Origin: TMED109 sp002684605
Lineage (GTDB): Bacteria > Pseudomonadota > Alphaproteobacteria > TMED109
Assembly: GCA_913046335.1 (NCBI GenBank)
Contig: CAJWSU010000001.1
Coordinates: 184,409 to 248,408 of the forward strand
Length of the DNA: 64,000 nucleotides
Reading direction: 5' to 3'
In this document: one piece after another, positions 56,792 through 64,000 of the stretch
Position numbering within the stretch: position 1 is the stretch's first letter
Layout: each line of letters opens with the position of its first letter
The notes under the pieces: generated by a model
Told to the model about the DNA's origin: nothing
Seen by the model: the letters and a program-made list of their open reading frames with translations, nothing else
The model's database searches: none
Translations under genes and position numbers: made by a program

Positions 56792-58225
56792 ATGTATGAT
56801 GATAAACTTAAAGAAGAATGTGGAGTTTTCGGCGTATTTGGGCATCCAGATGCAGCAGCGCTAACTGCTCTGGGACTCCATGCCCTTCAGCATAGGGGGC
56901 AAGAAAGTGCCGGTATTGTGTCTTTTGATGGAGAGCATTTTAATAATGAACCTTATTTAGGACTCGTAGGAGACCATTTTACTAAAGCTTCAGTAATTGA
57001 TAGGCTTCCAGGATATTCTGCTTTAGGTCATGTTAGATATTCAACAACTGGAAATACTTCATTAAAAAATATACAACCTCTTTTTGCAGATCTAATGGGA
57101 GGTGGCATAGCATGTGCTCATAATGGCAACCTTACCAATGGTATTGAATTAAGAAACAATTTGGTTAAAAAAGGTGCTATATTCCAATCTACCACAGATA
57201 CAGAAGCACTTCTCCATTTAATAGCTCAAAGTAGTAAAACAACTATAGTTAAAAAAGTAATAGATGCTTTATATGAATTAGAAGGTGCATACAGTATAGG
57301 ACTTCTTACTAATAAAAAATTAATTGCAATTAAAGACCCATTAGGTATCAGACCATTAGTTCTAGGAGAATTAAATGGTGCTAAAATTATAGCATCTGAA
57401 ACATGTGCACTTGATATAATAGGTGCTAAATATATTAGAGATATCGAAAATGGAGAAGTAGTAGTAATAGATAAAAAGGGAATAAAGTCTTATAAACCTT
57501 TTCCTAAAATAAAAGCTAGGCCATGTGTTTTTGAATATATATATTTTGCTCGTCCTGATAGTGTTATGGGTGGAAAAAGTATTTATGAATGTAGAAAAAA
57601 AATGGGAAAACAATTATCAAGAGAACTTAAAACAATTGCTGATATTGTAATACCTGTTCCAGACTCAGGAGTTCCTGCAGCTTTAGGTTTTGCTGAGGAA
57701 GCAAAGATACCATATAATTTAGGAATTATAAGAAACCACTATGTAGGCAGAACATTTATTGAGCCAACGCAAACTATAAGACAGCTAGGTATTAAATTAA
57801 AGCATAATACTAATAAAATACTTATTCAGAATAAAAAAGTGGTTTTAATAGATGACTCTATAGTTAGAGGAACAACAGCAATAAAAATAGTTGAAATGAT
57901 GAGAAATGCTGGTGCAACGGAAGTGCATATGAGAATATCTAGTCCTCCAATAAAATATCCTGATTTCTATGGGATAGATACACCAACTATAAGTGAATTA
58001 ATTGCTTCTAGTAAATCTGTAGAAGAAATTAGAAAATTATTAAAACTAGATAGTTTGCACTTTTTATCTTTAGATGGGTTATATAAATCTATGGGACATA
58101 AATCTAGAGATAAAAATAACCCGCAATATACAGATCATTGTTTTACTGGTGAGTATCCTACAAAGTTAGTAGATAGAGATGAAGGAGCTTTAGCAAATCA
58201 ATTATCTCTTCTTAATCAACAGTAA
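56792..58225 (+). CDS. purF: Amidophosphoribosyltransferase
   Basis: 477 residues, first enzyme of de novo purine synthesis. The Ntn glutaminase Cys is in KEECGVFGVFGHPDA after a short propeptide; HALQHRGQESAGIVSF and LGHVRYSTTGN follow. The PRPP-binding site is VVLIDDSIVRGTTAIK. AGGAAAATAATA site upstream. A SDR gene follows 13 bp later. Confidence 0.97.
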   Translation: MYDDKLKEECGVFGVFGHPDAAALTALGLHALQHRGQESAGIVSFDGEHFNNEPYLGLVGDHFTKASVIDRLPGYSALGHVRYSTTGNTSLKNIQPLFADLMGGGIACAHNGNLTNGIELRNNLVKKGAIFQSTTDTEALLHLIAQSSKTTIVKKVIDALYELEGAYSIGLLTNKKLIAIKDPLGIRPLVLGELNGAKIIASETCALDIIGAKYIRDIENGEVVVIDKKGIKSYKPFPKIKARPCVFEYIYFARPDSVMGGKSIYECRKKMGKQLSRELKTIADIVIPVPDSGVPAALGFAEEAKIPYNLGIIRNHYVGRTFIEPTQTIRQLGIKLKHNTNKILIQNKKVVLIDDSIVRGTTAIKIVEMMRNAGATEVHMRISSPPIKYPDFYGIDTPTISELIASSKSVEEIRKLLKLDSLHFLSLDGLYKSMGHKSRDKNNPQYTDHCFTGEYPTKLVDRDEGALANQLSLLNQQ

Positions 58226-58238
58226 ATAGGATCTACTT

Positions 58239-58913
58239 ATGAATAAAAGGATAGCCTTAGTTACTGGCGCTACTGGCACATTAGGTAAAGCTATTACTCA
58301 TAGATTAGTTACAAAAAATATAGAACTAATTTTACTTTCTAAAGATACAGAAAAGCTAAAAAAACTTAATGAAGAAATTATCCATTCTGCAGCATATAAA
58401 CCTACTATAGTTCCTTTAGACTTAAGCCATGGAAGATCTATTGATAAATTAGGAGGAGAGATTTATAATAAATTCAAAAAACTAGATATCTTAATTAGCT
58501 GCTCGTCTTTTTTCCCTAAACTAAGTCCAATCAATCACATAACACCTAAAGATTTTAATCGGATAGTAGATATTAATATTACTGCTAATTGGCAGCTAAT
58601 AAGAGCATTTGATCCATTGTTAAGATTATCAAATTATGGACGTGCATACTTTTTAACATGTAAAGGGAAAGCATATAATGAACCCTATTTTTCTGCTTAT
58701 TCATTAACAAGTAGTTCTATAGAATCCATGATTAAAAATTGGAAGAGTGAGATCACAAAAACTCATTTAAAAGTCCATACTTTTGATCCTGGCCCTATAT
58801 TAAGTCCTCTTAGAAAAAATTCATTTCCAGGAGAAGATAAAAAAAAACTTAGGACAGCTGAAATAGCTTCTAATGAATTTATTAACTTATTAGAAGAAAG
58901 TTATAAAAATTAA
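58239..58913 (+). CDS. SDR-family protein with altered catalytic residues
   Basis: 224 residues with an intact nucleotide-binding loop (VTGATGTLGKAI) and SDR spacing. Alphaproteobacteria often carry an SDR gene after purF. In this copy the usual catalytic Ser falls on Cys141 (FLTCKG), Tyr154 is kept (FSAYSLT), and the Lys of YxxxK is Ser158. Without Lys and Ser, normal SDR catalysis is unlikely; it may bind a cofactor without standard chemistry or use another mechanism. The gene is full-length. It shares a TTAA with the stop of der. Confidence 0.85.
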   Translation: MNKRIALVTGATGTLGKAITHRLVTKNIELILLSKDTEKLKKLNEEIIHSAAYKPTIVPLDLSHGRSIDKLGGEIYNKFKKLDILISCSSFFPKLSPINHITPKDFNRIVDINITANWQLIRAFDPLLRLSNYGRAYFLTCKGKAYNEPYFSAYSLTSSSIESMIKNWKSEITKTHLKVHTFDPGPILSPLRKNSFPGEDKKKLRTAEIASNEFINLLEESYKN

Positions 58914-60250
58914 ATATATGGGTTCTTACTATTTTTGAAAATTAATCTTAAAGGTACTCCATTTAAATCAAATTCATCTCTTAGGTTATTCAATAAATAC
59001 CGTTTATATGATTCTTCAAAGTCACCTAATAAATTTGTAAAAAATACAAATGTAGGAGGTCTAATATTAACTTGTGTACAATATTTTATTTTTATTACTC
59101 TTCCTGATTTTAATGGAGGTGGGTTTTTTTGTTGTGTAAAATTTAACCACTTATTTAGTTTAGCAGTAGGAACTTTTGTATTCCATTTATTATACATTAC
59201 CATTACCTCATCCATTAAATAATCTATTCCTGTATTATTTAGTGCAGATATTTCTACTAAATGAACCCCTCTCAACTGAGCAAGTGCAACCTTTAATCTT
59301 TTTCTTAAGGCAACTCTTACATCTTCCGGCTTCATAACTATGTCCCATTTATTTGCTGCAATTATTAAGACTCTTCCTTCCTCTACGACATGACTAGCTA
59401 AAGTTAAATCCTGACGAGATAATGCTTCATTACAATCTAGAACTAAAATAACTATTTGAGCATATTTAACAGTATCAATCGCCGATTCAACTGATAGTTT
59501 TTCAATTTTATCAATAACTTTACTTTTTTTTCTTATACCTGCTGTATCTACTAATTCAAAACGTTGGCTTTTCCATACTAAATCTAACATAACAGCATCC
59601 CGAGTGACTCCTGGTTGATCTCCAGTTAAAACACTATTATCTCCTATTAAAGTATTAGTTAATGTTGATTTTCCGCTATTTGGCCTTCCTACAATAGCAA
59701 GTCTAATTGGAGGTACTTCATCAGAATCATCAATATTGGCTTTGTTATCAATTTTTTTCATTAAATTTGATAGATTATCTTCTAAAGAGCCCAATCCAAT
59801 TCCATGTTCTGCAGATATAATAATAGGCTCTCCATGACCTAGTTTTATAGCTTCATAAGCTTGGTTTTTTTGAGCATCTCCCTCTACTTTATTCATGACT
59901 ACTAAAATAGGACATTTAACTTTTCTTAATATTTTTGAGCAAGAATAATCGAATGGGATTATTCCAGTTCTTGCATCAAGCATAAATATTATAATATCAG
60001 CTAAATTTATTATATCTGATATTTTATTTAATATATTTTTACTCAATTCATTTTTATTATTAAATTGATCAAATCCTGCTGTATCATACAAGATAAATTC
60101 TAAATTACCTAAATTAGCCTTTAAGCCTTTATTATCTCTAGTTACTCCCGGAATATCTGCAACTATTGCTGCCTTTCTTCTTACAAGCCTATTAAATAAT
60201 GTAGATTTACCTACATTAGGTCGTCCAAAAATCACTACTTTAGGTAACAT
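58910..60250 (-). CDS. der: Ribosome biogenesis GTPase Der
   Basis: 446 residues with tandem G domains and a C-terminal KH-like domain. G1 motifs GRPNVGKSTLFNRL and GRPNSGKSTLTNTL; G3 DTAGF and DTAGI; G4 NKVE and NKWD. The KH region ends with the PPTFVFFTNLLGDF. It acts in 50S assembly. It follows bamB by 8 bp, as in E. coli (yfgM-bamB-der). Confidence 0.97.
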   Translation of the reverse strand: MLPKVVIFGRPNVGKSTLFNRLVRRKAAIVADIPGVTRDNKGLKANLGNLEFILYDTAGFDQFNNKNELSKNILNKISDIINLADIIIFMLDARTGIIPFDYSCSKILRKVKCPILVVMNKVEGDAQKNQAYEAIKLGHGEPIIISAEHGIGLGSLEDNLSNLMKKIDNKANIDDSDEVPPIRLAIVGRPNSGKSTLTNTLIGDNSVLTGDQPGVTRDAVMLDLVWKSQRFELVDTAGIRKKSKVIDKIEKLSVESAIDTVKYAQIVILVLDCNEALSRQDLTLASHVVEEGRVLIIAANKWDIVMKPEDVRVALRKRLKVALAQLRGVHLVEISALNNTGIDYLMDEVMVMYNKWNTKVPTAKLNKWLNFTQQKNPPPLKSGRVIKIKYCTQVNIRPPTFVFFTNLLGDFEESYKRYLLNNLRDEFDLNGVPLRLIFKNSKNPYI

Positions 60251-60258
60251 GTTACTTC

Positions 60259-61608
60259 CTAACGATAAGCTATCACTTCTGCATCTTCTGTATAAAAAAT
60301 CATAGTACCGTTTATTATTATAGGAGAAATAAAAGAGGGAGAGTCTAGAGTAAATATATTAGTATATTTGCCATTGTTACTATCCACTTTAAAAACCTTA
60401 CCATCTTGGCATACTAAAAAGATATTATCTTGAGCTAGTAATGGACCGCTGCATAATGGGGCATCTTTAGCATTAACATCTATCTCTTTGGAAATATCAG
60501 CAATCCACCTAACAGACCCATTATTATTAAATAGATTAATTAAATTTCCATCATTACTTACAATAAAAACGGCATTACCATTTATAATTGGATTATTTGA
60601 TGTTTTAATCGGCACTTCCCAAATTAAACCTCCACTAATAGAATCTATTACTGCAAACTTTCCTGATAAAGAAGAAGAGTATATTAATCCTTTATGCATT
60701 ACTGGCCCAGAGTCTATATCTGTAAGCTCTAAGGTGCCAGAAATAGCTCCTGCAATTACTAGGTTTGTACTCCATACCAAGGAACCTGTTTTAGAATCTA
60801 AAGCAATTAATTCTCCTGTATTACTTGGGAATATTACTAAATTCGAATCCACCACAGGTGAAGATGCCCCATTTGCTATAGCTGATACGAGTGAAGCATC
60901 ATAACGCCATACCTCTTTGCCTGTATTAATATCAATAACAAATAATTCATTAACTATAGTCATTTGATAAATAAAATTATTAAATATAGCTGGAGCACCT
61001 TGTACTGGAGCTTCTATATTTTTTTTCCATATAATAGCCCCATCTATAGCGTTTAATTTAACAATTTCTCCATAAGATGTAGAGGCCAATAAGTTATTTT
61101 CATTTAAAGCTAAACCACCATCTATATTTGTATTAATACTTTCTTCATCTGGAAATATATTATTTTCCCAGACAATATCACCATTTCTAATATTAATACA
61201 TACTATTTTACCCTCAGAGTCTAAGACAAATAAAAAATCTTTATTACCTACAGGCTGTGTATATATTTTATTATATGAGCCTGCTCCATCACCAATATCT
61301 TTTTTCCATAATAATTGTAGAGTATTATTTATAAATAAGTTCTCAGGTGCAGCATAATTATTTTTTCCTTTATTATTCCAGGAAATATTCTTAAGAGGTT
61401 TTTCTAATGTGATTGGAAGTTGTGATGCCTCTTTATCTACTTTAAGTTTTTTTTGAGAAACGCTGATATCTAATCTTTTTCCACCCATCTTTTCTTCAAC
61501 AATAGGACTAGATAAACCTGTAAAATCATACTTTTTTATTGTGCTACAATTCGTTACAACCAAAAATACAATCAGATATAATAGTGTTTTTTTTATTATA
61601 ATTATCAT
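60259..61608 (-). CDS. bamB: Outer membrane assembly lipoprotein BamB
   Basis: 449 residues of PQQ-like beta-propeller repeats (for example GEIVKLNAIDGAIIWKKN, GELIALDSKTGSLVWST, GKVFKVDSNNGKYT). The N-terminal hydrophobic segment leads to a putative lipoprotein Cys21 in FLVVTNCSTIK; Asn at -1 is unusual. BamB scaffolds BamA for beta-barrel insertion. Sits between a YfgM-like gene and der. Confidence 0.92.
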   Translation of the reverse strand: MIIIIKKTLLYLIVFLVVTNCSTIKKYDFTGLSSPIVEEKMGGKRLDISVSQKKLKVDKEASQLPITLEKPLKNISWNNKGKNNYAAPENLFINNTLQLLWKKDIGDGAGSYNKIYTQPVGNKDFLFVLDSEGKIVCINIRNGDIVWENNIFPDEESINTNIDGGLALNENNLLASTSYGEIVKLNAIDGAIIWKKNIEAPVQGAPAIFNNFIYQMTIVNELFVIDINTGKEVWRYDASLVSAIANGASSPVVDSNLVIFPSNTGELIALDSKTGSLVWSTNLVIAGAISGTLELTDIDSGPVMHKGLIYSSSLSGKFAVIDSISGGLIWEVPIKTSNNPIINGNAVFIVSNDGNLINLFNNNGSVRWIADISKEIDVNAKDAPLCSGPLLAQDNIFLVCQDGKVFKVDSNNGKYTNIFTLDSPSFISPIIINGTMIFYTEDAEVIAYR

Positions 61609-61631
61609 TTAATATACTTTAAAAGGGTTAT

Positions 61632-62276
61632 CTAAGGAAAAATAGACAAGATTTCTTTTGATCTATTTTTCATATTTAAACTAACTGATGCTTCTTCAAC
61701 CAAACTTTTAAAAATATCTTTTGCTTTTAAAAGGTTTCCATCATTTATTAAAATATAACCTAAATATTCTTTTGCTATAAATTTCAGTTCTGAAGAACTA
61801 GTGGATAATTCTTCTAAAAGAATTTTAGCTTCACTTATATTCTTTAAAGCAATTAACATTTCAGCAGAAGATAAATTTGCGAAATCTTTATAAAAAACTG
61901 AAATATTATTATTACCTATATCATCATAAATTTTCAAAGCGCCAGAAAAATCTTTTTCTGACCTTCTAATGGCAGCTTCAGCAAAACCTGCTATCATTAC
62001 ATGATATTCTGCAGATTTTTTTTCTTTACTTATAAACTCTTGTAGCATTAATATTGAGCTTGTTTTATCTTCCTGAGCTAATTCCATTGCTGCGAAAAAC
62101 CTAGATGATCTATCATTAATTTCATTAGAGGCATATTGTTTCCAAAAAGAATTAAAGCCCACTCCAAATATAAATATTATTAATATACCTATTATATAGT
62201 ATTTATATTTAGCCCATATAGTCTTATACTTTTCTTCGCGTAGCTCTTTATCAACTTCTTGAAAGATATCACTCAT
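61632..62276 (-). CDS. YfgM-like tetratricopeptide membrane protein
   Basis: 214 residues: cytoplasmic N-terminus (MSDIFQEVDKELREEKYKTI), one membrane segment (about 27-46), and periplasmic TPR_21-type helices (ALKIYDDIGNNNIS, AEMLIALKNISEAKILLEEL). Relatives (YfgM) partner the Sec translocon and periplasmic chaperones. It precedes bamB by 23 bp, the conserved yfgM-bamB-der order. Confidence 0.85.
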   Translation of the reverse strand: MSDIFQEVDKELREEKYKTIWAKYKYYIIGILIIFIFGVGFNSFWKQYASNEINDRSSRFFAAMELAQEDKTSSILMLQEFISKEKKSAEYHVMIAGFAEAAIRRSEKDFSGALKIYDDIGNNNISVFYKDFANLSSAEMLIALKNISEAKILLEELSTSSSELKFIAKEYLGYILINDGNLLKAKDIFKSLVEEASVSLNMKNRSKEILSIFP

Positions 62277-62400
62277 ACCTTACTCCTTAACATTTAAATA
62301 TATAATTTATTTATATACTAATTATCGTAAATGTTAATAATTGATTAATATAATAAATAAAATTAGAATATATAATTTATAACAATATAAAGCACTTAAT

Positions 62401-62745
62401 TTGATTAAAAATAACTTTAAAGCTAAAAGCAAATATAGTGTCTCACCTGATGTATTTGTTTCATATATTAAAAAGAAAGATTTTAATACAATTATGTCTT
62501 TATTTTCAAGGATGTTAAATTCAAATCATTGGAAAGATTACAGCTTCACTTCTGAAAAAAATACAATTACATTCTGTTTTTATAAAAACTCATTAGAAAA
62601 CCCTATATATAAAATCATTTATGAAAAAAAACATAATAATCATAAACAATGGGTGGTTTTCCAACAAAACACTAAAGTAAGAACCTCTGAATCATTAGAA
62701 AAAATTATAAAATGGATGGAATCTCGCTATTTACGAGAAATATAG
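62401..62745 (+). CDS. DUF2794 protein
   Basis: 114 residues from a TTG start at 62401; no ATG fits. Core VSYIKKKDFNTIMSLFSRML, HWKDYSFTSEKNTITFCFYK, and PIYKIIYEKK match the DUF2794 pattern of Alphaproteobacteria (F..[RK]..L..IL..Y..MV....W.DY). Function unknown; predicted soluble. Convergent with the pentapeptide-repeat gene across 11 bp. Confidence 0.75.
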   Translation: MIKNNFKAKSKYSVSPDVFVSYIKKKDFNTIMSLFSRMLNSNHWKDYSFTSEKNTITFCFYKNSLENPIYKIIYEKKHNNHKQWVVFQQNTKVRTSESLEKIIKWMESRYLREI

Positions 62746-62756
62746 CAAATACAATT

Positions 62757-63569
62757 TTAATAACAAGATAAAGACATTAAAATGCTTATATTATCCTCTT
62801 TTTTTTCAGTGATTATTCCATCAAAAATTGATCTGGCTCTTATTTCACCTAGAATTCTTTTGCCACAGAAAAATATATCTTCAAAATAAGCTTGAGATAT
62901 ATCAATATTATTAAAATCAATATTAGATAGATTACTTGATAAAAACTTGGTATTTTTCATTGATGTGCCAGTAAAGTTTACATTAGACAAATTACTTCCT
63001 GTAAAATTCACATTTTTTAAATTTGCACCGGTAAAATTTACACCCTGTAAGTTTGCACCAGTAAAATTTGCGTCAGAAAAATCTGAATTACTTAAATTAC
63101 TATTAGATAAATTTGCACCTGCAAAATTTATTGATTTCATAGTAGAGTTAACTGCTTCGCCATTAGTAAATTCTACAGCTTGCATATCCGCTCCCCTAAA
63201 ATCAGCATTATTTAGCCTAGCTTTTACTAAAGACGCACCAATTAAGTAAGCAGCCGTAACTCTGGCCTTTTCAAAGTTAGTATTATTTAAATTTGTGCCC
63301 TGAAGCTTTGCACCTATTAATACTGTTTGATTAAAATTAACTTCCACTAAGTTAGATCCTTGCAAATTGCTTTTAGTGAGGTTAGTTTTAAAAAAGTCTG
63401 ATCGCATCATATTTGCATTCCAAAAATTAGCCCCTTTAAGTTCTAAATTTGAAAAATCGCAATCTATACATTCATTAGTATTGATTAGTCTTTTCAACAA
63501 AGCTTCTGAATCAGAAAAGGCAATTGTATTAATAAAAAAAACTAATATGAAAATATAATATTTTATCAT
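62757..63569 (-). CDS. Exported pentapeptide-repeat protein
   Basis: 270 residues with a signal peptide (to about 19), a CxxC (NECIDCDFSNLEL, about 34-37) at the head of the repeats, and about 30 pentapeptide repeats of A(N/D)LXX type to about residue 225, predicted to form a right-handed quadrilateral beta-helix. A short C-terminal tail with single Cys follows. The exported location argues against a gyrase-protecting role. Function unknown. Parts of the repeat are recent 30-bp duplications (listed separately). Confidence 0.88.
   Translation of the reverse strand: MIKYYIFILVFFINTIAFSDSEALLKRLINTNECIDCDFSNLELKGANFWNANMMRSDFFKTNLTKSNLQGSNLVEVNFNQTVLIGAKLQGTNLNNTNFEKARVTAAYLIGASLVKARLNNADFRGADMQAVEFTNGEAVNSTMKSINFAGANLSNSNLSNSDFSDANFTGANLQGVNFTGANLKNVNFTGSNLSNVNFTGTSMKNTKFLSSNLSNIDFNNIDISQAYFEDIFFCGKRILGEIRARSIFDGIITEKKEDNISILMSLSCY
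62968..63087. repeat. Four 30-bp tandem repeats in the pentapeptide gene
   Basis: Units begin with CC[AGT]GTAAA[AG]TT at 62968, 62998, 63028 and 63058; a further related unit begins at 63118 after one diverged unit. Each encodes ten residues (two pentapeptides) on the minus strand, such as FTGANLQGVN, FTGANLKNVN, FTGSNLSNVN. The nucleotide similarity indicates in-frame duplication more recent than that of the other repeats. Confidence 0.8.
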
Positions 63570-63635
63570 GTTTACTATCCTCCCAAGTTTATTATATAAT
63601 CAGTATAGTACTATTTGATTTAAAAGGAATTAATC

Positions 63636-63788
63636 ATGTCTAAAATAGGAATTATTCTATGTGTTCTTATAGCTATACTTATCACCATAAGATATTTTGA
63701 CCCATTTGATAAAGGTCTTGCTGATTGGGAAAAATGTAAAGAAAGTTTAATAACACAAATAATATCAAACAAATGTACGCCTAGGTAA
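63636..63788 (+). CDS. Small single-span membrane protein, unknown
   Basis: 50-residue frame from ATG 63636 behind an AAAAGGAA site (63622-63629). An N-terminal membrane helix (about 4-18, IGIILCVLIAILITI) is followed by a short polar tail with Cys34 and Cys47 (ADWEKCKESL, SNKCTPR). I do not recognise the family. It ends directly against the stop of the convergent gene at 63789. The ribosome site, the clear TM pattern and the tight fit with its neighbour support it as a real gene. Confidence 0.6.
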   Translation: MSKIGIILCVLIAILITIRYFDPFDKGLADWEKCKESLITQIISNKCTPR

Positions 63789-64000
63789 TTATATAAAATA
63801 AATATCTAAGCCAAGCATTTTAATATTTTTTCCTAAACTTAATCTCTTTTTTGAAGCTTTTATTGTAATTCCTACTAAATCTGTATAATTACTTTTTGCT
63901 TGTACAAATGTGATATTTGCATTTTCACAAGCTACAGTATGACAATCATCCTTAAATATTAACTCACTATCCAAAACCTCAGACCATAAATTACTTAACT
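63789..64000 (-). CDS. C-terminal fragment of an unidentified protein (possibly VOC family)
   Basis: The frame is open to the window edge, so the N-terminus is missing; a TTG at 63974 is internal. The visible ~70 residues contain NLWSEVLDSELIFKDD, ANITFVQA, and DLVGITIKAS, ending GLDIYFI. The layout resembles the C-terminal half of alphaproteobacterial VOC/glyoxalase-like proteins (W..VL.....L...I.FV.A....GL..I.I.), but this is a weak match by eye. Read it as an unidentified C-terminus. Confidence 0.4.
   Translation of the reverse strand, partial: LSNLWSEVLDSELIFKDDCHTVACENANITFVQAKSNYTDLVGITIKASKKRLSLGKNIKMLGLDIYFI

Noticed and set aside
60488..60904. 138-codon plus-strand frame
   Set aside because: Lies wholly within bamB on the other strand and has no family features or ribosome site.
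62947..63249. 100-codon plus-strand frame
   Set aside because: Mirror of the pentapeptide repeats on the opposite strand; periodicity is a shadow of the real gene.
1..64000. tRNA, rRNA, CRISPR, IS or prophage content
   Set aside because: Intergenic spaces are nearly all under 180 bp and show no cloverleaf, spaced repeats, transposase or phage genes.

Overview
This window comes from a very AT-rich (by eye about 30% G+C or less), gene-dense alphaproteobacterium. The class assignment rests on families largely confined to Alphaproteobacteria: DUF4167, DUF1192, DUF2125, DUF2066, DUF2155, DUF2794, the TrcR regulator (DUF1013), HdaA, an NDUFA12-type complex I subunit, and an RNase E ending in the GWW PNPase-binding motif. 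LPS export and assembly genes (lptF, lptG, lptD), a heptose enzyme (hldE), envelope proteins and biosynthetic genes point to a free-living or at least metabolically capable Gram-negative cell with a streamlined genome. I cannot name the genus; low-GC marine lineages are plausible.

Layout. 1-4.2 kb: 3' end of ispG, hisS, prfA, prmC, DUF4167. 4.2-9 kb: a large M23 peptidase, proline iminopeptidase, rpmE, a 4HBT thioesterase and DUF1192. 9-13.1 kb: quinone oxidoreductase, trcR, hldE, DUF2125. 13.1-17.9 kb: tyrA-like dehydrogenase with chorismate mutase, metX-metW, amidase. 18-24.7 kb: rne, aminotransferase, M48 protease, DsbA-like protein, NDUFA12, a small conserved protein, DUF2155. 24.7-27.6 kb: aroQ-accB-accC-aat operon. 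27.7-33.6 kb: thiS-thiG fusion, MDR oxidoreductase, aspS, rnd, SDR. 33.6-39.2 kb: hdaA, AI-2E family protein, DUF2066, purM, ndk, pepA. 39.4-45.9 kb: lptF-lptG-lptD-surA-rsmA. 45.9-50.9 kb: fabD-fabG-acpP-fabF-mltG-gmk. 51-58.9 kb: rpsF-rpsR-DUF2232-rplI, dnaB-alr-cvpA-purF-SDR. 58.9-64 kb: YfgM-like/bamB/der, DUF2794, a pentapeptide-repeat protein, a 50-aa membrane protein and a fragment at the edge.

The genes are mostly housekeeping: translation (hisS, prfA, prmC, aspS, rpmE, rpsF, rpsR, rplI), envelope biogenesis (lptDFG, surA, bamB, mltG, amiC, alr, hldE), fatty-acid synthesis (fabDGF, acpP, accBC), replication and its control (dnaB, hdaA), purine, aromatic and methionine biosynthesis. 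I see no phage, IS element, CRISPR array, tRNA or rRNA gene, and no accessory island. I did not find a convincing new multi-gene system. The points most worth a second look are extreme compaction at convergent gene ends, metX and mltG without a usable start codon, two SDR proteins without the standard catalytic residues, a ThiS-ThiG fusion, an expanded M23 peptidase, a GC-rich hairpin inside prfA, and recent 30-bp duplications in the pentapeptide gene.
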